From Pictodentalium vernedei (lineage: Eukaryota > Mollusca > Scaphopoda > Dentaliida > Dentaliidae): 64,000 nucleotides of DNA. The notes beneath the pieces are model-generated. The model saw only the letters and a list, made by a program, of their open reading frames with translations, had not been told where the DNA came from and made no database searches. The position numbers and the translations under genes were made by a program. The stretch covers positions 10,231,920 through 10,295,919 of the forward strand of contig CM062292.1 in assembly GCA_031216915.1 (NCBI GenBank), in the 5' to 3' direction. The number at the start of each line of letters is the position of its first letter. Position 1 is the first letter of the stretch. Below, one piece after another: positions 12,001 through 21,790 of the stretch.

Positions 12001-12970
12001 GCATGTGGATGTATCACCATGACCCGGTGTGTCGCATACCATTGTGACCTTCATGTGACCTTGACCTCAAGGTCAAATTTATGTACTTCAAATAGGGAGT
12101 AATTGTCCAGACCAGAATATTTTTGTTTTTTGACCTAGGACTTGGTTATTTGACATGTGGATGTGTCACCATGAGACTGCATGTTGTGACCTTCATGTGA
12201 CCTTGACCTCAAGGTCAAATTTATGTACTTCAGGTTGGGAGTAATTGTCCAGACCAGAATTTTTTTGTTTTTTGACCTAGGACTTGGTTATTTGACATGT
12301 GGATGTGTCACCATGAGACCGCATGTCGTGACCTTCATGTGACCTTGACCTCAAGGTCAAATTTATGTACTTCAAATAGGGAAAATAATTATCCAGACCA
12401 GAACTTTTTTGTTTTTTGACATAGGACTTAGATATTTGACATGTGGATGTTTCGCAATTAGTCTGCATGTCACATGTAATCATGACCTTCATGTGACCTT
12501 GACCTCAAGATCAAATTCATGTACTTTAAATAGGGAGTAATTGTCCAGACCAGATTTTTTTTTTGGACAAGTGGATGTGTCACCATGAAACCACATGTCC
12601 GCTACCTTGATGAACTGCATGTGACCTTGACCTCTGACCTCAAGGTCAAATTTATGTACTTCAAATAGGGAATAAGTGTCCAAATCAGAACTTTTTTGTT
12701 TTTTGACCTAGGACTTTGATGATTGGCATGTGGATGTATCATAATGAGACCACATGTTATCATGACCTTCATGTGACCTTGACCTCAAGGTCAAATTTAT
12801 GTACTTTAAATAGGGAGTAATTCTCCAGACCAGAATTTTTTGTTTTTGACATGTGGATGTGTCACCATGAAACCACATGCCCGCTACCTTGATGAACTGC
12901 ATGTGACCTTGACCTCTGACCTCAAAAGGAAGGGGAGACATATGTTTTAGTGTGCTAAAACACTTTCTAG
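9080..12970. mobile_element. Repeat element G with nuclear-receptor-like half-site arrays, split by element F
   Basis: Both ends carry 'gggagacatat' and 'gttttagtg' (about 9098 and 12934). Inside are tandem units of roughly 140-210 bp with 'catgtggatgtatcaccatg' and 'gtgaccttcatgtgacc', plus CTT microsatellites (9125-9180, 9367-9405). In many units 'TGACCTTGA' and 'TCAAGGTCA' face each other across two bases, for example at about 12060, 12200, 12340 and 12775. Continuity is broken at 9588/11812 by element F. No protein-coding frame is credible. Confidence 0.6.
9589..11811. mobile_element. Element F with 'agctcacc' hairpin ends and internal ~165-bp tandem repeats
   Basis: The left end is a hairpin (AGCTCACC-TGACT-GAA-AGTCA-GGGTGAGCT, 9589-9618), followed by 'cgtccgtcgtccg' repeats. 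The right end has 'caggtgagcg' and 'ggccccgtggggcc'. The interior (about 10370-10960) is tandem 'cagaatcttttgatattt', 'caagtttgttcaag', 'gggctccctgtgggagccca' units. A related array lies at 48890-50168 and a fragment at 30962-31205. It lies inside element G. The similarity to a repeat common in mollusc genomes is from memory and unchecked. Confidence 0.6.
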
Positions 12971-13186
12971 TTATATTTAATTTGAGAGTGTGGAATTATT
13001 TTGTAAGAGTCATTTGTAACATGAGTGTTTTTTCTCAAAGATATGTTTCCACCAGTAATTTATAATAGACACTCTCCAGTACATTATAGCAAAACAGTTA
13101 TACAGAAAACATCAAGCTTATGCATAGTGTACAATCACACAAAAGTTGCGGCTTTCTTCATGATGTAATAGAGCCACAACAATAGC

Positions 13187-13318
13187 TTCAAGTCTCCCCC
13201 GTGGGAACTCTGGGAAGTGAAGCAGTGTTGTTTACCTTACCTAATCACTAATGCTTGTTGTTGCCACGATTAGCCATTGTCCAGAAATATGTGATGTTAA
13301 ACACCAAGAACTAAAGCC
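13187..13318 (+). mobile_element. Fragment of the headless SINE-like family
   Basis: 'gggaactctgggaagtgaag' followed by a short body and the tail 'gattagccattgtccagaa', 'gttaaacaccaagaac'. The middle is deleted relative to the copy at 21546. Confidence 0.55.
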
Positions 13319-13357
13319 TTGATTTGTTAATTTTCAGTTATAACTTTATTCCGGAGT

Positions 13358-13735
13358 ATCAGAACAAAAGGGGGCGCGGTGGCTCAGTTGGTAGAGGTGC
13401 AGGCTGCAAGCCGAGAGGTCCTCGGTTCGAATCCCACCTGCGGCAACCACGTTGTGTCCTTGGGCAAGACACTTCACCCCCATTGCCCACGTGGGGGCAC
13501 GGTGACGCTGTGTACTAAGGCGTACTGCACGTTAATGGTGCACCTGTCTTCAACCAATGCTAACCCTGCTTGTGTGGAGTTGGTATGTTGGGGAGCTGAC
13601 AGTTGCTCGCCGTTCCTCGGTGGTTCTCTCCGGGTACTCTGGCTTCCTTCACCCGTAAAACAGTCACGGTCATGGTTAGCCATTGTGCAGAAATATGTGA
13701 CCTTAAACACCAATAAATAAATAATCAGAACAAAA
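13358..13735 (+). mobile_element. Complete tRNA-headed SINE with 12-bp target-site duplication
   Basis: The insert (13370-13723) has a tRNA-like head with an A-box ('tggctcagttggtagagg') and a B-box ('ggttcgaatcc'). It is followed by the body 'tgtccttgggcaagacac', 'gggggcacggtgacg', 'ggttctctccgggtactc' and the tail 'gccattgtgcagaaatatg', 'accttaaacaccaataaata'. It is flanked by a perfect duplication ATCAGAACAAAA at 13358-13369 and 13724-13735, direct evidence of retroposition. This is the best reference copy in the window. Confidence 0.9.
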
Positions 13736-14067
13736 TGCAGAATGAGGTTGTTATTATTAATTATAGCCTCATGGGGAAGCGGCGTAATATATCCCTTTCC
13801 ACAAGATGCATGTTTTATCATTTTGCACTTACACACGGCTTCCTTGCATGTGTAGGTTGTCTCTGGTAGTAGAACTTTTAATGGCAAGGGTTATATACAG
13901 AACGTCTTACAACAAAATGTATCATTAGTCAGAATTTTACAAGCCCGAGCCGAGTTTGAGCTCATAGTTCTCGAGATTCAACCTGGAGATCCAGCTCATA
14001 GTTCTCGAGATTCAACCCGGAGATCCATTGGCTAAATATTGCTTGTTCTCATTCCTTTTGGAAATGT

Positions 14068-14795
14068 TATTTATTTATTGGTGTTTAATGGCACTTCTGA
14101 CAGCCAGAGTCATCTTGTATCAGACAGTTTTACAGGTGGAGGAAGCCCGAGTACTCAGAGAGAGGCACCAAGCAAAGGCGAACACCTGTCAGACTCCCCA
14201 ACGAACTAACTCCACACAGCCCGGGTTAGCATTGGTTTAACTGATCAGACAGTTTTACAGGTGGAGGAAGCCAGAGTACTCAGAGAGAGGCACCAAGCAA
14301 AGGCGAACAGCTGTCAGACTCCCCAACGTACTAACTCCACACAACCTGGGTTAGCCTTGGTTTAACTGGTAGAGTGCTAAACTATTTTTGCCATTAAATC
14401 TTGTACACATGTATTTTCCTTGTTACAATTTATGGGAGAGTGCCTATGGGCACTCTCCCATAAATTGTAACAAGGCACACCCTCACAGACTAAATAATAC
14501 CAGTTCAAAGATAATACAAACCACATCCACTGAATATGAGTCTTCAAGCTGAGGTACCTGCACTTGAGAATAAAGCCCAAATATGGGCTTCCAGCACTCT
14601 ACCAGTTAAGGCAGGTGCCCCATCGACGTGCAGTACACCTTAGTACACAGCTTCACTGCCCCCCCCCCCCCCCCCCCGCACATATGGGCAATCGGGGTTA
14701 AGAAGCGTACCCAAGGACACAGTGCAGTTGCTCCTTACAGGGATCAAACCGTGCACCTTTCAGTCATCCATAACCACTGAGCCACCGTGCTCCTG
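14068..14795 (-). mobile_element. SINE (minus strand) with internal duplication, split by a family C MITE
   Basis: Read on the minus strand, it has a tRNA-like head ('ggctcagtggtta' at about 14770-14785), the 'tgtccttgggtacgc' body and a tail ending at about 14068. A segment of about 113 bp ('cagacagttttacaggtgga' onward) occurs twice in tandem (about 14128 and 14247). At 14362-14609 a TTAA-bounded family C MITE interrupts the body, with 'gccttgg' before and 'caggtgcc' after it joining into the normal SINE sequence. A poly(C) run lies at 14650-14668. Confidence 0.75.
14362..14609. mobile_element. TTAA-bounded MITE, family C (inside a SINE)
   Basis: TTAA-CTGGTAGAGTGCT on the left and CCAGCACTCTACCAG-TTAA on the right, with the 'gttacaatttatgggagagt' hairpin in the middle. 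Removing it leaves a single TTAA and restores the SINE, which confirms the duplicated target. Confidence 0.82.
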
Positions 14796-14799
14796 GAAA

Positions 14800-15880
14800 T
14801 CTGTTGTCTAGATTAGATCAACACTCTACACGTGCTTTTGTGATATTCCACTCTCCATGAGATGTCAATATTTTTGGTGGGCAAACAGCAGCAGAGCCGC
14901 CGTGGAAAGGTCACTTTCCACGGGTGGGCAATATTTCCATGGACGAAATAATATTAGATTCCAAAAACTAATTATAGGAATTATTATCAAAATCCTTGTG
15001 CTTCATTAATTAAAATTTCGCCCCTGATGATCTTTATTACCTGGTAAACGCATGCGTGGACATCACTGCCCATGCGTGGATTATAACAACCAGTCCATGG
15101 TGACTATACTGTACTGTCAATATTGATGGAATATTCATCAAAGTCACACACTAAAAAATGTTTTGACAACTGATATGTCTGTTTTCAAGTCAGAGTTTGT
15201 TTATAAAAACATTTTTACGGTTTATTTGATACAACTGAGGGTAATCTCCAATAAACTGAAAATTAAAAGTATATATAGAATATACCCATAGTAGCTTGGT
15301 GTACCAAATGTTCACCACGAGTGGTGAACATTTGGAACACACAGCAACTTTGGGTATACTTTATTTATACCATGATCGTCAGATTATTTAGAGTCGCTAT
15401 TATTTTTTCTCGATTTTACCGAGCAGCAGCCGTGCGGCTTTGTTTTTGTTTACATGAGGATCGGTGGGCGGTACTTCCGCTGTCAGTTTTATCACCGAAG
15501 CGAAATTGAAAAAGTAAGAGGACCTTTTTCATCGTAACAACACAATAACATACTATTTCGAGTTATCGATGCTTTATTAACACGGGACCATGCATGTTTG
15601 TTAAGTTCTGGTGTTTTATGGGGTAAACTCATTTAAAAACGTAATAAATAATTGCCACTTTCATTTCACTCTTCGCGAGGCGTCGTGCGATATATTTAGA
15701 CAAGTTCGCATATTCAGGTCGATGTCACTAAAGGTCAACTTGGATGTAGTTCCACTGTAGGTGTAAATTTTAACTACCGAAATCCCATTGCTGACGTGTT
15801 CACCACGGTTGGCGTGTAAAGCTAAAAGGTATGTCCTAAACTTTTCGTATATAGTAGAAAAGGTAATCATGGTATAAAAT
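14800..15880. other. No supported gene; one palindrome
   Basis: A near-perfect inverted repeat lies at 15281-15357 ('gtaccaaatgttcaccac' / 'gtggtgaacatttgg' with outer 'tatacccatagtagc' arms). The stretch 15459-15505 ('cggtgggcggtacttccgc', 'tgtcagttttatc') recurs in inverted orientation at about 16968-17010. No credible ORF was found. Confidence 0.45.
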
Positions 15881-15883
15881 GGA

Positions 15884-16132
15884 TTAACCCTTTACCCAAC
15901 GAATCGCGCGCATCCGCCCGCGTAATATGCAAATTTAGCAGCTGAAAAAATATTATTTTTCGAAAAATTTCAACAAAACCATATCATGTGACCCCTCTTT
16001 GGAACGAGCTCGTCGAGCTCGTTCCAAAGAGGGGTCACATGATATGGTTTTGTTGAAATTTTTTGAAAAAATTTAAAAAATGATATTTAAAATAATAAAT
16101 TTTGAAATCGTCTGCGTTGGGTAAAGGGTTAA
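15884..16132. mobile_element. TTAA-bounded palindromic MITE, family A (copy 2)
   Basis: TTAA-CCCTTTACCCAACG at the left is mirrored exactly by CGTTGGGTAAAGGG-TTAA at the right. The core palindrome is 'gtgacccctctttggaac', 'gagctcgtcgagctc' and its mirror, continuing out through 'aacaaaaccatatcat'. The ends and TTAA target fit a piggyBac-type non-autonomous element. Confidence 0.85.
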
Positions 16133-16134
16133 GC

Positions 16135-16645
16135 CACTTTTTCTGGCTGTTGGCACTTCAATAGCTTCAAAAGTGTAGGGACACTGACCCCATGCACTGG
16201 GACAGTTGATCACATGGCATAATTTGTTATATGTATATACTGGGTTTATATATTTTTATATTTATTTTTCTCAGTTGTTCACATTTAATTATTTCATTGA
16301 TTTTTTAATATCATGTTTTTTTTTATATCAATCATGTCATTGATTATTCAAAAACTCATGTAGCTACCAGTCAAATATAACATGACTGTTAAATATGTTT
16401 TTGTCTTTTTTCTGTTATGTATAGAAGAGCGTTAGAGATGTAGAATATGTGGTACGTGTATTACCACAAATATCACATGTCAAATTGAGTTTACACGCTA
16501 ATATCAAATGGACAATAAGCCACTGAATTGAACAAAAAATATCGACTCAAATTTTGCTTGTATGTGAAAGTGCATGTACAAAAACACTTCGCAAATTGCA
16601 AGACATCAAAAGCAACGTGACATTACTTAAGTCTGTAATTAAAAA
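16135..16645. other. No supported gene
   Basis: Strongly AT-rich. No domain-bearing ORF or element end seen. Confidence 0.4.
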
Positions 16646-16646
16646 A

Positions 16647-17010
16647 GGGGGCGCGATGGCATTGCGATAACCGGTTCTCATCAGATCACCGAAGTTAAGC
16701 AACGTCGAGCCCGGTTAGTCCTTGGATGGGTGACCATCTGAGCGATCGATTGGGACTCCCGCATTGTGTCCTTGGGCAAGGCACTTAACACCAATTGTCC
16801 ACACGGGGGCACGATGACGCCGTGTGCTAAGGTGTACTGCACGTCGATGGTGCGCATGTTTTCAACCAATCTAACCCTGCCTGTGCTGCAGTGCGAAGTT
16901 ACGATTTTGGGGAGCTGGCAGCTGCTCGTCGTTGCTCGATGGTTCTATCCGGGTACTCAGGCTTACTCGTTTCGGCGATAAAATTGACAGCAGAAGTACC
17001 GCCCACCGTT
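16647..17010 (+). mobile_element. 5S rRNA-headed SINE (3'-truncated)
   Basis: The head reads like a 5S rRNA gene: 'ggttctcatcagatcaccga', 'agttaagcaacgtcgagccc', 'gttagtccttggatgggtga' and 'ccatctgagcgatcga', covering the internal-promoter part of 5S. It is joined to the same body as the tRNA-headed SINEs ('tgtccttgggcaaggcac', 'gggggcacgatgacg', 'tctatccgggtactc'). The usual tail is missing after about 16970. A full-length relative is at 45266-45668 on the other strand. Confidence 0.8.
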
Positions 17011-17165
17011 GCTCTTCTTCTTTTTCCAAATATTGAACTGGAGTCGCGAGCGACTGTTGTAAATCCAGCGGGCCCTGCTCATTCCAGGCACACACAGCCG
17101 TCGGCCCTTGTAGTTACAATTAAACCAAAGTATGTACAGGTTAAAACTATGTACAGGCCCAGTAG

Positions 17166-20100
17166 TTTAAAGCATAGACACAGGCAGCGTTTCAACCAAT
17201 TGATCCTCCAAAATAAAATATAGACACAGGCAGTGTTTCAACCAGATGATCCTCCAAAATAAAGCATAGACATAGACACAGGCAGTGTTTCAACCAGTTA
17301 TCCCCAAAATAAAGCATATACACAGGTAGTGTTTCAACCAGCTCATCCTCAAAAATAAAGCATAGACACAGTGTTTCAACCAGTTCATCTCCCCCAAAAT
17401 AAAGCATAGACACAGGCAGTGTACCAACCAGTTCATCTCCCAAAATAAAGCATAGACACAGGCAGTGTTTCATCCAGTTCATCTCCCCCAAAATAAAGCA
17501 TAGACACAGGCAGTGTATCAACCAGTTCATCTCCCCCAAAATAAAGCATAGGCACAGGCAGTGTATCAACCAATTCATCCCCAAAAATAAAGCAGAGACA
17601 CAGGCAGTGTTTCAACTAGTTCATCTCCCCCAAAATAAAGCATAGACACAGGCAGTGTATCAACCAGTTCATCTCCCAAAATAATGCATAGACACAGGCA
17701 GTGTTTCATCCAGTTCATCTCCCCCAAAATAAAGCATAGACACAGGCAGTGTTTCATCCAGTTCATCTCCTCCAAAATAAAGCATAGACACAGGCAGTGT
17801 ATCAACCAATTCATCCCCAAAAATAAAGCATAGACACAGGCAGTGTTTCAACCAATTCATCTCCCCCAAAATAAAGCATAGACACCAGCAGTGTATCAAC
17901 CAGTTCATCTCCCAAAATGAAGCATAGACACAGGCAGTGTTTCATCCAGTTCATCACCCCCAAAATAAAGCATAGACACAGGCAGTGTTTCAACCAATTC
18001 ATCCCCCAAAATAAAGCATAGACACAGGCAGTGTATCAACCAGTTCATCTCCCCAAAATAAAGCATAGACACAGGCAGTGTAGCAACCAATTCATCCCCC
18101 AAAATAAAGCATAGACACAGGCAGTGTTTCAACCAATTCATCCCCCAAAATAAAGCATAGACACAAGCAGTGTTTCAACCAGTTCATCTCCCCCAAAATA
18201 AAGCATAGACACAGGCAGTGTATCAACCAATTCATCCCACAAAATAAAGCATAGACACAGGCAGTGTTTCAACCAATTCATCCCCCAAAATAAAGCATAG
18301 ACACAAGCAGTGTTTCAACCAGTTCATCTCCCCCAAAATAAAGCATAGACACAGGCAGTGTATCAACCAATTCATCCCCCAAAATAAAGCATAGACACAG
18401 GCAGTGTTTCAACCAATTCATCCCCCAAAATAAAGCGTAGACACAGGCAGTGCTTCAACCAGTTCATCTCCCCCAAAATAAAGCATAGACACAGGCAGTG
18501 TATCAACCAATTCATCCCCCAAAATAAAGCATAGACACAGGCAGTGTTTCAGCCAATTTATCCCCCAAAATAAAGCATAGACACAGGCAGTGTTTCAACC
18601 AGTTGATCCTCCAAGATAAAGCATAGACACAGGCAGTGTTTCATCCAGTTGTTCTTCCAAAAGTAAAGCATAGACACGGGTAATGTTTCAGCCAGTTCAT
18701 CCCCAAATATAAAGCATAGACACAGGCAGTGTTTCAACCAGTTCCCCCCAAAACAAAAAAAAAACCCGCAAAAATACAGGCAGTGTTTCAACCAGTTGGT
18801 CTCAAAATACAGCATAGACACAGACAATGGCTCAACCAGTTGATCCTCCAAAACAAAGTATAGACACAAGCAGTGTTTCAACCAGTTGTTCTCCCCAAAA
18901 ATAACGCATAGATGCAGGTAGTGTTTCAACCATTTCATACCTCAAAATGAAGCATCGGCACCACAGGCAGTGTCTCAACCAGTTAATCCCCAAAATAAAG
19001 CAAAAACACAGGAAGTGTTTCAACCAGTTGGTCCCTCAAAATAACACATTGGCATAGGCAGTGTTTCAACCAGTTGATCCTCCTAAATAAAGCGTAGACA
19101 CAGGCAGTGTTCAACTATTTCACCCCCCTCCCAAAAAAGAAAACAAAAACACAGACAGTGTTTCAACCAGTTGGTCTCTCAAAATAAAGCATAGACACAG
19201 GCAATATTTCAGCCGGTTTATTTGATCCTCCAAAACCAAGCATAGACACAGGCAGTGTTTCAACCAGTTGTTCTCCCCAAAATAAAGCATAGATGCAGGC
19301 AGTGTTTGAACCAGGTTAATCCCCAAAATAAAGCATAGGTACAGGCAGTGTTTCAACCAGTTAATCCCCAACTGCAAAAACACAGGCAGTGTTTTAATCA
19401 GTTGGTCCCTTAAAATAAAGCATAGACACAGGCAGTGTTTCAACCAGTTGATCCTTCAAAATAGAGCAGACACAGGTAGTGTTTCAAGCAGTTGATCCTC
19501 CAAAATAAGGAGACACAGGCAGTGTTTCAACCCGTTGATCCTCCAAAATAAAACATAGACACAGGCAGTGTTTCAACCAGGTGATCCTCCAAAACAAAGC
19601 ATAGACACAAGTAATATTTCAACCAGCTCATCCCCAAAAATAAAGCATAGACATGGGCAGTGTTTCAACCATTTCACTCCCCAAAAGGAAACAAAAACAC
19701 AGACAGTGTTTCAATCAGTTGGTCTCTCAAAATAAAGCACAGACACAGGCAATGTTTCAATCAGTTGATCCTCCAAAACATACACACAGACAGTGTTTCA
19801 AGCAACTTGTTCCCCCGAAAATAAAGCATAGACGTAGGTAAAGTTTCACTCAGTTAATCCTCAAAATAAACCATTGACACAGACAGTGTTTCAACCAGTT
19901 CATCTCCCGAAATAAACCAGACACAGTCAGTGTTTCAACAAGTTGATCCCCAAAAATAAACCATAGACGCAGGAAGTGTTTCAACCAGTTGAATTCCCAA
20001 AATAAACCATAGGCTTAAGCAGTGTTTAAACCAGTTCATCCCCCAAAATGAAGCATGGACACATGCAATGTTTCATCCAGTTGATCTCGCAAAATATAGC

Positions 20101-20255
20101 AGATACAGGCAGTGTTTTAACCAGAACCAGTTAATCTTCTAAATAAAGCATAGACACAGGCAGTGTATCAACCAGTTAATCCCCAAAATAAAGCCTGTAC
20201 ATAGGCAGTGTTTCAACCAGTTGATCCCCCAAAATAAAGCATGGGCACGGGCAGT
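17166..20255. repeat. 48-bp minisatellite, about 60 or more units
   Basis: The consensus unit is approximately 'aaaataaagcatagacac', 'aggcagtgtttcaacca', 'gttcatctccccc'. The centre (17400-18600) is homogeneous. Both flanks, especially 18650-20250, carry many indels. Because 48 is divisible by 3, one frame on the minus strand stays open for long stretches with a 16-residue period. These frames are a by-product of the array, with no independent start context or domain. Confidence 0.93.
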
Positions 20256-20329
20256 GTTGGCTTGACCCCCCCCCCAATCTATTGGCTTAAACCATGCTTA
20301 CGCTCCTCCCATTTCATTACAGACTTCTA

Positions 20330-20490
20330 ATTATTTATTTATTTATTCATTTATTTTGTTCATTGACACTTTCAACAGCCAGGGTCGTATTGTGCCGGAC
20401 AGTTTTATGAGTGGAGAAAGCCAGGGTACCTGGAGAGAACCACCGAGCAGCGCCGTGTTACTGCCAGACTCTAAATTACTAATCCCACAC
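20330..20490 (-). mobile_element. SINE fragment (3' half)
   Basis: 'tttatttatttattcattta' tail, then 'gacactttcaacagccaggg', 'cggacagttttatgagtgga' and 'gtacctggagagaaccacc'. It belongs to the tail subtype ending in 'gacac', like the copies at 14068, 30725 and 35675. Its head is absent. Confidence 0.65.
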
Positions 20491-21275
20491 AAGCTGTGTA
20501 GGTTGAAGGCATGTTCACACACCAGTCTTACATGTTCATTTTTCTCGACTTTTAAAGGCCATAATGAAGACCAATCAAATTAAGGAATCTCTCCCCCCCC
20601 CCCCCCCCCCTCTCTGTCTCTCAACTATGTCTGGAAAAGTCTTTGGGACACATGCCTCCCCGGTTCCTATGCCCTTACCCATGTAGTTATTTGATTGTGT
20701 TGAAATGTCGAGGGTTCGATCCTATGAGTGTCGCGGCCTATTTGTTGTGTTGGAAATGTCGATGGCACTATCCTGTGAGTGTCGCAGCCTTTTTGGCATT
20801 GTGTTGGAAAAGGTTGATGGTTTGATCCAGTGAATGTCACGGCCTATTTGTTATCGTGTTGGAAAGGTAGACGGTTCGATCCTGTGAATGTCACGGCCTG
20901 TGTGTTAACGTGTTGGAAAGGTCGACGGTTTGGTCCTTGGAGTGTCACGACCTATTTGTTATCGTTTTAGAAAGGTTGACGGTTCGATCACATGAGTGCC
21001 GCGGCCTCTTTGGCATCGTGATGGAAAGCTCGAGGGTTCGATACTGGGAGTGTTGCGGCCTCTTTGTTTTCATGTTGGAAAGGTCGACGGTTTGATACCG
21101 GCCTATTTGTTATCGTGTTAGAAATGTCGATGGATCGACCCTGGGAGTGTCGCTGCCTGTTTGTTACTGTATTGGAAACGTCGACGGTTTGATCCTGGTA
21201 GTGTTGCGGCCTATTTGATATTGTGTTGGAAATGTTGAAGGTTCGATCCCAGGAATATCGTGGCTTATGTTTTGT

Positions 21276-21511
21276 TTAACTGGTAGAGTGCTGAATTATT
21301 TTTGGTCATCAAAATTTGTTCACATATCTTTGCCTTGTTACAATTTATGGGAGAGTGCCTATAAATTGAAACAAGGCAAATCCTAACAGACTAAATAACT
21401 AAACTTCAAAGGTGATATGTAGAACATCCACTGAATATGAAGCCTTAAAGTTGCGGTACCGACACTTCAGAATAAAGCCCAAATATGGGCTTCCAGCACT
21501 CTACCAGTTAA
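21276..21511. mobile_element. TTAA-bounded MITE, family C, inserted in the minisatellite
   Basis: TTAA-CTGGTAGAGTGCTG and CAGCACTCTACCAG-TTAA. Half of the central hairpin has been lost (at about 21360 'gagtgcc' runs directly into 'tataaattgaaac'). Units of the 54-bp array flank it on both sides. Confidence 0.8.
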
Positions 21512-21545
21512 AAGGTCAACAGTTCAGTCCTGGGAGTATCGTGGC

Positions 21546-21790
21546 CTATTTTCCCCGCTGGAACCCCGGAAAGTGAAGCAGTGCCTGTTCACTGCGGTAA
21601 ACGGCTCTGTTTTTCTGGTAAAATAGGACCCAGTCACCAGTGCTTGGGAGGTGCAAACCCTCTCTAAAATGGGCAACGTGGCTTATTAACGCTCACCCCT
21701 GGTTTTGAGTTCATACTCATGTTGTGGTCATGATTAGCCATTGTGCAAAAATATGTGACCTCAAACACCAATAAATAAATTAATAATAAT
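21546..21790 (+). mobile_element. Headless SINE-like element inserted in the minisatellite
   Basis: 'gctggaaccccggaaagtga', 'gtgcctgttcactgcggtaa', 'tctctaaaatgggcaacgtg', then 'gattagccattgtgcaaaa' and 'caaacaccaataaataaat'. It is the best copy of the third SINE-like family here, sharing its 3' end with the tRNA- and 5S-headed SINEs. Confidence 0.7.

Noticed and set aside
13376-13445. Functional tRNA gene
   Set aside because: A- and B-boxes are present but the acceptor stem does not close, and the sequence continues into a SINE body with tail and target duplication.
16650-16760. Functional 5S rRNA gene
   Set aside because: The 5S-like part is diverged, lacks the full 5S length and 3' terminator, and runs directly into a SINE body. 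The copy at 45550-45665 behaves the same way with a target duplication around it.
17192-19443. Minus-strand Cys/Leu-rich repeat ORFs
   Set aside because: They are the 48-bp array read in one frame (16-residue period). They end wherever an indel breaks the period.
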